Below are positions 1 to 11,400 of a stretch of 34,920 nt of DNA, piece by piece (position 1 is the first letter of the stretch; every line of letters starts with the position of its first letter). The position numbers and the translations under genes were made by a program. The stretch spans positions 1-34,920 of the forward strand of contig JAUCBJ010005742.1 of the NCBI GenBank assembly GCA_032718475.1, given 5' to 3'. The stretch comes from Nemertoderma westbladi. Its lineage: Eukaryota > Xenacoelomorpha > Nemertodermatida > Nemertodermatidae. Below the pieces are notes generated by a model. The model was not told the origin of the DNA. It saw nothing but the letters and a program-made list of their open reading frames with translations, and searched no databases.

Positions 1-497
1 AAGAAGTTCTCGAGATATAGAGGAAAATTAACGAGTCGTTAAAAAATGCAGTAATTAGCAATTAGCGCTAATTAAGAGCGAATTAATTAATCGAATCGCG
101 AAATTAACGGTGCCAATCGATGGGAAACAACGAGAGGAGCTCGCAAATTTTTTAAATTTTCGAAAAGACCCAGCGGAAGCCGAGATAAATGGATTTTCGT
201 GAAATCGGGGTCCCGACCGCCAAGTCGAATATTAGCGTCGAATCGTCACCTTTGGGAAGTAGGCGAAAATATACCGAAAAAGCAAAACGAGCGATATTGA
301 TTTAAAATTCGAAACTTTTTGGTCGACACGGGCTCGCTAGTGGATGATATACACTATTTTAGTCAATTTGTCCAAAAGGGTCATTTTTATGATCTTTGAT
401 CATGATCTTTATGATCTTTGGCCTAAAGCATGGAATAAGAGTATTCTTATATTAAATTGTAATTCGTACATTATAAGCAAAGTCTATGGGGACATTT
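1..497. repeat. Partial copy of repeat R flanking Helitron copy A
   Basis: This stretch matches the ends of two longer units elsewhere in the window (about 23728-24221 and 25474-25971) with only scattered substitutions. All three share the terminal word CTATGGGGACATTT. The copy is cut by the left window edge, so only the last third of the unit is seen. It includes a short direct reiteration of ATGATCTTT near 388-420. A short open frame at 344-538 crosses the junction and has no other support. I see no gene here. Confidence 0.9.
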
Positions 498-2193
498 CCG
501 GCGGTGGAAGACAATATAAACAAATTGTAAAATGTTAATAAGTTTCAATTTAAACACAATATTATATTAATTTAATTCATAACATGAAATATGATTATAT
601 ATAAAACTATAAAAAAAAACAAAAAGAAACATCAAATTACAAATCACAAAATGACATGATGTATAAACTTGTATTAATTTAAATTATATTAAAACTATTT
701 AAAAACATTAATCATGCCATTTAATCTATGTAAGGGCGATATTGTGAACTACACCAACTCAGCTGCAGTATGTTGCCGGTGTTATTAGTAAAGATACTAA
801 TGCTGCATTGACACTTCAAAGTCAAGGATCAAATTTATAATAAATTTCATTATTCTACAATAGGCCTGTTTTGTAGTTTAAATGCACAATTATTAAACCA
901 ACTAAATAATATTATGTTACATGCTATACTTTCTATAGATTATCTTATGATTTAATACAGTAATAAAAACAATTGAGTATTAAATATCAAATAATGATGT
1001 AATAATGACTACTAAATTACTTTCAATTAATTGCAACTTTTCTTATCAAGTGTTACTCATGTTATATAACAATAATTTTATATGAAACACAGTATATACT
1101 CAGTAGAATAGTAAAAGTAGTACAATGGAAATTATGTATAATATATAACATTATAACATAAAATACTCTATATGAGCTGCATAATAAATACAATTTGCAA
1201 TTATATATAATTAAGTAGTTAATACTCCTTAGTATCACTAGTTTGACATCACACATAAATGTAATAGTAACATTGTTGTTATATTGAATATATTCCGTAT
1301 ATATCTTTGATGTTTTACAATTAGTGATATGGTAAATTGTATTATCAGAATCTACTATATTAAAATTAATATGTATATAAATGAAGCGTTGCTCGAATAT
1401 TCCTTGATTATACTTTACACTTCAACGTAAGGCAATTTAGGCTACAATAATTAGGGAGAGAGAGAGAGAGAGAATTCGTAGCAAGTAGATTGGGTAGTTG
1501 AATAGTATAGAGATTGAAAAACAGTTATTTGTTAATAATGCTTGGATTGGAAAATCACTAAATATTTAGAATGTAGAAAAGAACCAAAAGGAGAATATAA
1601 TTACGGAAAATATAGATAGATCTCAGCAACAATAGGACCATGAACGTGCGAAAACCAATGTATTATACAAAATACAAGCATTAATATGTATAATTTAATA
1701 CAATTATGTAGAAATACTTCATGGAGTTAATGAAGATGAGTAAAATAACAAACACAATAAATAAAATGCTTGTATATTGCAGAATACAAAAAACGGGGCC
1801 AACCGGGGCCAGGCAGATATTACGAACGTTACCTACAGTTATTGTGTTTATATATAATATAAATTACTCAATGGGTGTAATATTCCAGAATGTAACCAGC
1901 CCGGCATACACTGCAACTGGAGAATGAATTCAAACTCTGGAATATTTAATAGCCGGTTTATATCATTAACCCCCCCCCCCCCCCCCCCCCCATTTGCAGA
2001 AAATATGATTTATTATGTTTTCGCAGTTTCGTGTTTGAAACAGACCCGACCACCTATTTAATTTGGGAATATGTTGTAATGGGTGTTGTGTGGAAACTAC
2101 CAGTAACACAATAGGGGTCATAATAAATACAAAACCATAAAATAATAGAAAATAAAAAAGAAAATGAAAACAAAAACAGGAATAGACAGTTCT
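498..2193. other. AT-rich 3' tail of Helitron copy A, no gene seen
   Basis: It aligns along its length with 25972-27996 in copy B, with small indels and one large length difference. Contents: a GA microsatellite at about 1455-1472; a degenerate unit of the second tandem array at about 1880-1925 (a CCAG...CCCGGCATACACTGCAACTGG pattern); and a 22-base C run at 1970-1991. The short open frames here are AT-rich, not conserved in length in copy B, and are not called. Confidence 0.75.
1970..1991. repeat. Poly-C tract, 22 C
   Basis: An uninterrupted run of 22 cytosines sits at the position homologous to a run of the same length in copy B (27806-27827). The opposite strand could form a G-quadruplex. 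Run length is prone to sequencing and assembly error. Confidence 0.95.
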
Positions 2194-3735
2194 GAGTCAT
2201 GGTTTCTGTCACTAGTCAGAGCGCGCAATGCTCGACTCAAAACTAGAACAGTCCCCATGACTCAAAAAATAAAAAATAAATAAAAAGAATAGGAGAAGAA
2301 AAAATAAATAGGCACAGGGTTATGAGTCATGGTTCCTGTCTCTAGTCAGAGCGCGCAATGCTCGACTCAAAACTAGAACAGTCCCCATGACTCAAAAAAT
2401 AAAAAATAAATAAAAAGAATAGGAGAAGAAAAAATAAATAGGCACAGGGTTATGAGTCATGGTTTCTGTCACTAGTCAGAGCGCGCAATGCTCGACTCAA
2501 AACTAGAACAGTCCCCATGACTCAAAAAATAAAAAATAAATAAAAAGAATAGGAGAAGAAAAAATAAATAGGCACAGGGTTATGAGTCATGGTTTCTGTC
2601 ACTAGTCAGAGCGCGCAATGCTCGACTCAAAACTAGAACAGTCCCCATGACTCATAAAATAAAAAATAAAATAAAAAGAATAGGAGACGAAAAAGAGAAA
2701 TAGGCATAGGGTTATGAGTCATGGTTCCTGTCTCTAGTCAGAGCGCGCAATGCTCGACTCAAAACTAGTACAGTCCCCATGACTCAAAAAATAAAAAATA
2801 AATAAAAAGAATAGGAGAAGAAAAAATAAATAGGCACAGGGTTATGAGTCATGGTTCCTGTCACTAGTCAGAGCGCGCAATGCTCGACTCAAAACTAGAA
2901 CAGTCCCCATGACTCAAAAAATAAAAAATAAATAAAAAGAATAGGAGAAGAAAAAATAAATAGGCACAGGGTTATGAGTCATGGTTCCTGTCACTAGTCA
3001 GAGCGCGCAATGCTCGACTCAAAACTAGAACAGTCCCCATGACTCATAAAATAAAAAATAAAATAAAAAGAATAGGAGACGAAAAAGAGAAATAGGCATA
3101 GGGTTATGAGTCATGGTTCCTGTCTCTAGTCAGAGCGCGCAATGCTCGACTCAAAACTAGTACAGTCCCCATGACTCAAAAAATAAAAAATAAATAAAAA
3201 GAATAGGAGAAGAAAAAATAAATAGGCACAGGGTTATGAGTCATGGTTCCTGTCACTAGTCAGAGCGCGCAATGCTCGACTCAAAACTAGAACAGTCCCC
3301 ATGACTCATAAAATAAAAAATAAAATAAAAAGAATAGGAGACGAAAAAGAGAAATAGGCATAGGGTTATGAGTCATGGTTCCTGTCTCTAGTCAGAGCGC
3401 GCAATGCTCGACTCAAAACTAGTACAGTCCCCATGACTCATAAAATAAAAAATAAAATAAAAAGAATAGGAGACGAAAAAGAGAAATAGGCATAGGGTTA
3501 TGAGTCATGGTTCCTGTCATTAGTCAGAGCGCGCAATGCTCGACTCAAAACTAGAACAGTCCCCATGACTCATAAAATAAAAAATAAAATAAAAAGAATA
3601 GGAGACGAAAAAGAGAAATAGGCATAGGGTTATGAGTCATGGTTCCTGTCACTAGTCAGAGCGCGCAATGCTCGACTCAAAACTAGAACAGTCTCCATGA
3701 CTCATAAAATAAAAAATAAAATAAAAAGAATATGG
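2194..3735. repeat. Tandem array 1, copy A, 130/132-bp units
   Basis: Eleven full units and one partial unit begin with GAGTCATGG at 2194, 2324, 2454, 2584, 2716, 2846, 2976, 3108, 3238, 3370, 3502 and 3634. Each unit has a conserved core of about 70 bp and an A/T-rich spacer. The core is an imperfect inverted repeat: a left arm starting ATGAGTCATGG and a right arm ending CCATGACTCAT, enclosing a GAGC...GCTC element around GCGCGCAATG. Two spacer types differ in length, 130 and 132 bp, and alternate through the array before the 132-bp type dominates on the right. It lies 1.7 kb downstream of the transposase stop codon. Confidence 0.95.
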
Positions 3736-3970
3736 TAACTAAAGATATATTATTTTTTCAAGCATTATATACATAATATTGTAAGGATAATCCACTAATG
3801 TTATTCATGTTATGTACCATGTACCTGTGTATCTAAACTATTTGTATTTATTTAATCTGTAGATCCATGGGCAGTTCAATATATCTATGGAATAGTATAA
3901 AAACAATAATACACAGAAATCCAATATCATTAGTTGAAAAGATTTATTTATAAATAAACTAATGATGCAA
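3736..3970. other. AT-rich spacer between the two arrays, copy A
   Basis: Unique AT-rich sequence separates array 1 from array 2. It corresponds to about 28839-28990 in copy B. Copy B lacks part of it because its array 1 is cut short. No gene is seen. Confidence 0.6.
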
Positions 3971-5385
3971 TTTAATGTTCCAGAATAATACCAGTGCAGC
4001 ATACACAACAACTGGTAGTAAACGGGGTATAAAATTGCGGTCTGGTATATTTACTACCGCGGCATTAACAACAACTGGTAGTAGGCAAGCATTAATTTAA
4101 TTTTGGTTTGTTTGAAATTGAAAGTGCTCACTGAATGTAGTGTTCCAGAATTCTACCGGCGCGGCATACACAACACCTGGTAGTAATCTGTGAGACTATA
4201 TCAGCTAAGCTTTGGTTACTTAAATTTGATATTTTGTTTGTTTAGAATTTGGTTTACTCACTGAATGTAATTTTCCAGAATTCTACCGGCGCGGCATACA
4301 CAACACCTGGTAGTAATCTGTGAGACTACATCAGCTAAGCTTTGTTTACTTAAATTTGATATTTTGTTTGTTTTAGAATTTGGTTTACTCACTGAATGTA
4401 ATTTTCCAGAATTCTACCGGCGCGGCATACACAACACCTGGTAGTAATCTGTGAGACTACATCAGCTAAGCTTTGTTTACTTAAATTTGATATTTTGTTT
4501 GTTTTAGAATTTGGTTTACTCACTGAATGTAATGTTCCAGAATTCTACCAGCGCGGCATACATTACAACTGGTAGTAATCTGTGAGACTACATCTGCTAA
4601 GCTTTGTTTACTTAAATTTGATATTTTGTTTGTTTAGAATTTGGTTTACTCACTGAATGTAATTTTCCAGAATTCTACCGGCGCGGCATACACAACACCT
4701 GGTAGTAATCTGTGAGACTACATCAGCTAAGCTTTGTTTACTTAAATTTGATATTTTGTTTGTTTAGAATTTGGTTTACTCACTGAATGTAATGTTCCAG
4801 AATTCTACCAGCGCGGCATACACTACAACTGGTAGTAATCTGTGAGACTACATCAGCTAAGCTTTGTTTACTTAAATTTGATATTTTGTTTGTTTAGAAT
4901 TTGGTTTACTCACTGAATGTAATGTTCCAGAATTCTACCAGCGCGGCATACACTACAACTGGTAGTAATCTGTGAGACTACATATGCTAAGCTTTGTTTA
5001 CTTAAATTTGATATTTTGTTTGTTTAGAATTTGGTTTACTCACTGAATGTAATGTTCCAGAATTCTACCAGCGCGGCATACACTACAACTGGTAGTAATC
5101 TGTGAGACTACATCAGCTAAGCTTTGTTTACTTAAATTTGATATTTTGTTTGTTTAGAATTTGGTTTACTCACTGAATGTAATGTTCCAGAATTCTACCA
5201 GCGCGGCATACACTACAACTGGTAGTAATCTGTGAGACTACATCAGCTAAGCTTTGTTTACTTAAATTTGATATTTTGTTTGTTTAGAATTTGGTTAACT
5301 CACTGATTGTAGTGTTCCAGAATTCTACCAGCGCGGCATACACTACAACTGTAACAACAACTGGTAGTAAACAGAGTTTACAATG
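3971..5385. repeat. Tandem array 2, copy A, about 130-bp units
   Basis: Units are marked by TTCCAGAATTCTACC, with the CCAG at 4145, 4275, 4406, 4537, 4667, 4797, 4927, 5057, 5187 and 5317, preceded by a diverged unit at about 3980. The core carries a perfect 7-bp inverted repeat, CTACCAG...CTGGTAG, around GCGGCATACAC. Units come in two linked types: CTACCAG with ...ACAACTGG, and CTACCGG with ...ACACCTGG. The array ends about 40 bp before the transposase stop, so it would lie in the 3' UTR or just beyond it. Confidence 0.95.
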
Positions 5386-5421
5386 GTGGTGAATTGAAAT
5401 TTTATAATACTTTATCTCCCT

Positions 5422-8400
5422 TTATGTTTTGACAATTTGTATAATTCGCAGCCCCATATTAAGCCCACCAACAACATCCCTGACTAGTTGAACCAGCTGG
5501 TGCGGCGACATTTCTATTTGTGCAGCGTAATAAATCGCGTTTAAAACGAGTTGTCGGGAATTTTTATTTTCGTCGTCATTTCCACCTCCAGGAAACCCGG
5601 TAATAACAGCGTATGGTTGCCATGGCTGCAAATTTGGATTTTGGGTTAGACGACCCTGTATGTTGCCAAGGCGTAGGTCGTTAAGGCATCGCCTCATATT
5701 TACTGTGTCGCCTACGTACCAAATTTCGGGATACGGTAAACTTACAATTATATAAATAAATCCAATATCGTCGGCCGGTATTTCGACATCTATTGGGATG
5801 TGGTGGATGTTGGACACAGGGTTGTTAGATATTAATGGAACGGGTAGTGGAGCAGGTTGAACTATTGGCTGGTGTCGGATGACGTTCAGTTTATCTATTA
5901 ATTTTGAGACGTATTCTAAAATGGGGGATTTTTGACCTAATAGGATAGCAATGTTTTGAAGTACAGTATGTTTGAGGCCGACAAAGTAAATATGATTAGC
6001 GTATGGAACCCGGGAAACAATTACTAACAATTGTTCTACCAACCAAAGGGCCCACATACTCCTACCCGTTTCTATCTGGGTGGCTAGTTTGTAGCAGAAA
6101 TCGCCTAAAATACGATGTACAGTATCGGCCGCGACATGCTGTACTGGCCACTGTTCGCGACGGCCTTTCTGTAAATGGTGACCTACTTGCACTTCAGGAG
6201 AAATGTGGCGAGCGAGAAAAATAAGAGGGTATTGATTTAAATTATTGAAATCAATAGTCCCTCTCCCCACAGGAATCAAACGGAGTGCCAAACGTTGTGG
6301 TTCACCTTGTGGGAGGCTTTCAACCACAACGAGTTGGCCCTGGGAGAATGTGTGTCTCCCAGACTTTCCGTTATAAGTTATTCTCATAACAGTTCCTATG
6401 GGGATTAATATTTCTCTACTCTCCCGCAACTCATTATCCAGAGCGTTGGATATTCGTTCTGTAGCCGGAATCCAAACTCCTGCGTGATTCTCCATTTCAT
6501 CATTGGCTTTGGATGTAATGGATATCAGATTAGGCTGTTGCTGAATTTTTTGCAAGTAGGTCTTTGTTGCTTCACGTTCAGCGGCCCGTTTCCCAACTAC
6601 TCTGGTGCAGTCGAGAGGTACGTCGTCCCAACTTTCAAGAAAATTACAGTTCCTCGATATAATGTCAAGGATCTGAGTAATGTCCTCATCCGTTCTTGAG
6701 TGGTCTCGGATTAATTCAATTAGTAGCTGCAGTTGGGGGTCGTTAGCTGATCTAACATAGCATGTTAGTTTTGCAACTTTGAATATCATGAGGAACTGGG
6801 GAGAGAGCCACATCAGACTACCCTGGATAGGAGGCAACTGTTGATGATCGCCACTGGCAATTATCAACTTGCCTCCAAATGGTATGTTGGTCAGGGTGAC
6901 CTTTTTCAGGACTTGGTCTAAAACAGAGACAAGCTCACCGCTGAATAACCCGATCTCCTCAACAAGAACAACGTCTACTCTCTGTAAAATAGACACTTTA
7001 TCTGGAGTTTTCGCCAGAGAAAGGAGAGAGTCTTCAGAGAGCGTAACGGCGTCAATCTGTCTGTTACCATGCTTTCCTGACAAGGACAGTAGCTGGTGGA
7101 GATGTATCCCCCCAAGCTGTCTCGCTTTGTTGCTAGTGATGGCAGTGAGGGATACACGTAGTCCTTTGGCCATGGCATAGGCTCCAGAAAGCAAAAGAAT
7201 GTGGGTTTTCCCCGTTCCAGGAGGACCAACAATAATTATTGGATTAACAAATGTTGTTGTCGGAACAAGGTACTTATCTATTGCCTCACAGCATAGTGAG
7301 AGTGTCTGTCGTTGTTCGTTTAACGACTGGACACTCTGTGATGCAGCCTGTTGCAAATCTGGTCGCCATGGTAACGGTGTTTCCCGAGATGCATTGCTCA
7401 GGTTGTCTGGTATAGCGATGTTCTTATCTCGGAAACCCGCCACCATGTTCGTTCTTGCAGAATTTTCAATTTGCAGAACGTTAGCAGACGCTTCTCGGCG
7501 GAATAGGGCCTCCTGCGCCAATGGCAGTGATGTAAAGTAGACGCCCTCTCCCCCCAGAAACGACTGCAGTACGGAGTCGGCTGCCTGAAGCATTCTTTCC
7601 ATCTGGCGTGTACTAACTGCGTAGTGGTAAAGTTGTTCCATTAGATACCGCCTACGCAGGTTCTTAATGTCAGGTTCAGTGATGTTTCTCCAATCGGGGA
7701 CCAGCTTACACAAACCGAAACTTTCTAATAAACATGATGTTGAATACAGATCCAGTTCAGTTTCGAACTTTCCCATAGACAACATCATGTGTATTAGAAA
7801 CTTTTCGGTTTGGAAAGGAGTCACATTGGAGAAAACCACTATAACTGGCTTTGTACACGACTTGTCGATAAATAATTTGCTGCAGTTTTCATCGCCAGCG
7901 ACTATAGGGTTGAATATCTGAGTCAAGAGATCGAATGCCAGAGGGACTCTATTATTGGCCTGGACTGTGAGGAACTCGACGGCTTTTGTAACTCCGGACA
8001 AACGAAGTTGAACGCGTCTGCCCAAGCCGTTGATCCAAATACACTCGTTGAATGGGACGTTTAGGTTACAATCTTTCACAAATGTTGTTACAATGAAACA
8101 TTTTGTATAAATCTCTATGGTGTCGAATGGCATTAGTTCTGGGGGACGCAGATTGAAAGAAGTAAAGAGATCGGCACAGTATAAACTAGAAATATAGTCT
8201 CTGATAAGTAGTATTTGAGAGTTAGTAAATTGTCTCGTTGGGGGTAGATGGGCCCTACGTGAAACAGGCAGTAACGTGCCATCAGAATCGGTTAAAAATT
8301 TGGCTTTGTTGGTTGGATAATTATGAACAATGCCTGACCTATTTTCCGGTGATACAGTTTGTAGGTGGAGGAATGTAACCGTTGTAGTGAAATAATCGAA

Positions 8401-11400
8401 TTTTAAAGAATAAAAAATAATTTCATTTGTACTAATAATTCTACTTGTGATACCCTTGTCTTTCTTAGCCCTTTTTTCTTCAGCAATCCTAGCCCCTGTA
8501 ATTTTTTCGTTCACTTGCGATCTTTCCTCCCCCCTAAATTCCCCAGCTACCTTACTTTCTTGTATTATATGTTTTCTGTGTTCCTCTTTGCCCGCCCCAT
8601 ATTTTAATAAGTACGCCTTCATAAAACGTACAGCGCATACCTGGACGTTTGTACAGGCGCGCATTAAAACAAAGAGCCGAGGTATTGTTGGGACAAAAAA
8701 TTCGTTAGCCATAGCAGCGTACTGATACGACCCAGCAACGAATTCTTTGTCCACAACAATATTGTCATCCTCATCTCTGAAGGCAAACCCGAGATCTAGA
8801 AGTGTCTCGAGGAATTTATTACAATACAAATTTTCTTTTGGGATAAATTTGGAAACCCCAGATTCCGGATATTTGGTATATCGGCAAATGGGTTTTCCAA
8901 ATTTATCGGTCCGTTTCATGCATCGCCCCCCCGCGCTGTTACAGCTGTGCGTTTGTAAATATTGGAACTGATTTAGGAAGTTATTTTTGTCCCGCAAGTC
9001 TCGTACTAGTCCCTCCCCAATAAGATCCTCTAAATCAGTTCCGAAACTCCCATGGAATAAGCTTTTGGATTGGCAGCAGATTCTAGAAAGTGATACTTCG
9101 ACATCCTCTGGAAATACTGTTATACCCATATGTACATGGGGTTTGTTCCCTATGGCCTTCTGGTCTTGGAACTCGAACCTGGACCACAAGTTTTTAACAT
9201 GTCCGACGGGCTGTTCTTTGCTGAACTGCAGCCAACGCAGTACATAGTGTACAGTACGTACCCAGGCCCTGAGCAATACAACACCCCGTCGTACAAGTTG
9301 AAACTTGTAGTCCTCTGTGTGCCCGTATTTGCGTTTGATGGCATTTGTTATTGGAGCCACACCGGGTGTCTCACTATCATTACAAGTCAACGTAATGAAG
9401 TAAGTCCAGGCTCCCTCCTTAGTTAGAGCGGCGAGTTCGTTGACCTTTTTTCGAGAATCGATCTCACTGAAATTTAATTTATTCTCCCTCATCCCAATAC
9501 TTACTTTATTTAGGTTTAAAAATTCCAGACCGCGGTTTAGTACTAAGGTGGCAGAGTTGTTGTTTAATTGAGTATTCAAAAGTATATCAAATACAAAATC
9601 CAGATAGGCTAGAATTTTTGGTGTTATATTTCCACCTCGTAAACGTATTTCCAGGTGGTCTGACAGAGTAGCCAGACCGCGCTTATTTTCGGTTCTGTTT
9701 GAGTACAAAACCGAAGGAAGTGCACCCAATACCGCTTGATCTTCAGTTCTGGCAAAATAAAAAACAAGAGGAAATAGAAAAGCTTCAGGAAAAAGTAATG
9801 GGACATTACCTTCTGGACTTAATGATGATATATGGCTGAGGATGCGGTTGAAATTCGCCTGTCTGTGGGCAGAGTATTTCCTACGTAATACACCGTAATA
9901 TTCGTTAAGGAGGACGTGTACCCTGGAAGTCGTTGCCACATCACACACTACGACGTTGTCTCTACTGGCATATAAAGTAGACTCATCATCATGTTCTTCG
10001 TAGAGTTCATTTGACCCCAGGATCCCAAGGTGCTGCTCCACGTACTCCAGATCCACCTCATTATCCTCATCTGGATCCATAAATTGATCCAGTGGATCCT
10101 GCTCAACACCCTCGTCTTGGTGGTCATCACCCTCGTCATTCCCATCCATTGGGTCGTCGAACTCTGGATCTGGTTGTTCGAATATAGCCGGATCTCCCAC
10201 GAAGGTCTCTGCTCCGGATTTTATTGCAGTAGAACCATGATGATAACATATGCCGACGTCGCAATGGTAATATGGCAGACCCCAGGGACACCTCCACCTT
10301 GCGATATTGGAGCAGCCAGTTGTCCAGCATTGGGATCGATTTGTTAAGTGCTGGCGAATTAGGTGAAACTGTGGATGGAATTGACACTTTAGAATATTTT
10401 GACCGGCAAATTGAGCCAACTGTTTGTGTTTTTTAATTAAATTTTGATGTTGCAATTTCTTAGAAAATACTAGAAATGAAAAATGTTTTAGGATATTGGA
10501 TTGTTCTATATTATTGTTTATATATTTTTTGCCGAATGTGTCCTGAAATAAAAAAGTTTCCCCCCATTTAAATATGATTCCTTGCGAGTTACCGATGCAC
10601 TGAAGGTAGTGGGTTTCACTTTCTAGAACTATGTCATTTTCTGATGCCCCAAATTCTAAAATATTTCCAGTAAATCGTCTACTGCCGCCCCTATAGAACA
10701 ATTCTATGTTTGCACCAAGTGATACCCCGATATGTTCCCTAGTAATAATTTCATTGAAATCTGAAAGGATTATGGCCGCTTTCTGTGAGGTATTTGTACT
10801 GTCAGATACAGTAGGATCTACTGTAGCTACCCTACATTGTAGTACTTCCTCGGAATTTCCTTTGATTCTATATTTATGTCGATGTAATGCAGAATGCACT
10901 GCGTCAAGTAGTAAAGTGGCAAGTGGATTGTCATTTATTAAGTTTTGTATTACCCTATGTGTCGGAGGTGAATGGCATAAAATACGAATTAGTTCTGCAG
11001 TCAGTGGGCACTCGTCATTATTAGATATATTTGTGTAAAATGGATTACACCCATAACGGTTGTTTGGGTGAATAAGTGGCAGTGAATAGTCCTTGTCGGT
11101 ATTTTTGCCCCCCTTGTCCCTAGATATATATGTGTCCCATTGATACAACGCTTCGTCCATCCCCATGTATGTCGCCCCCCTAGTACAGTCGTCAATTACG
11201 TCCTTGTCGAATTCGTCAGCGTACAGTGTCCCAGATACAAAGTCCTCCCCAAGTTCCCGTCTATTTAATGTGCACTGCAGTATGTCAGGTCGATTGTCCA
11301 GTACCAATTTTTCATTTTTTGCAAAACTATTATTAGTCACACCACCAAAAGTGTAACCCGGTATTAAAGTGGTCGAAGAAATCCCATTGTACCCACCGAT

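Noticed and set aside
344-538. 64-codon plus-strand open frame across the R/Helitron junction
   Set aside because: It spans two unrelated repeats, is AT-rich, and its counterpart sequences do not preserve it as a distinct gene.
498-560. Helitron 3' terminus with a CTRR-type end
   Set aside because: The shared junction lies here, but no hairpin plus CTRR was found on the minus strand, and no matching terminal inverted repeat was found right of the gene.
2194-3735. CRISPR-like array or hammerhead ribozyme array
   Set aside because: Spacers are as repetitive as the cores, so this is a satellite-type tandem repeat. I did not find the CTGANGA and GAAA core of a hammerhead in the unit on either strand.
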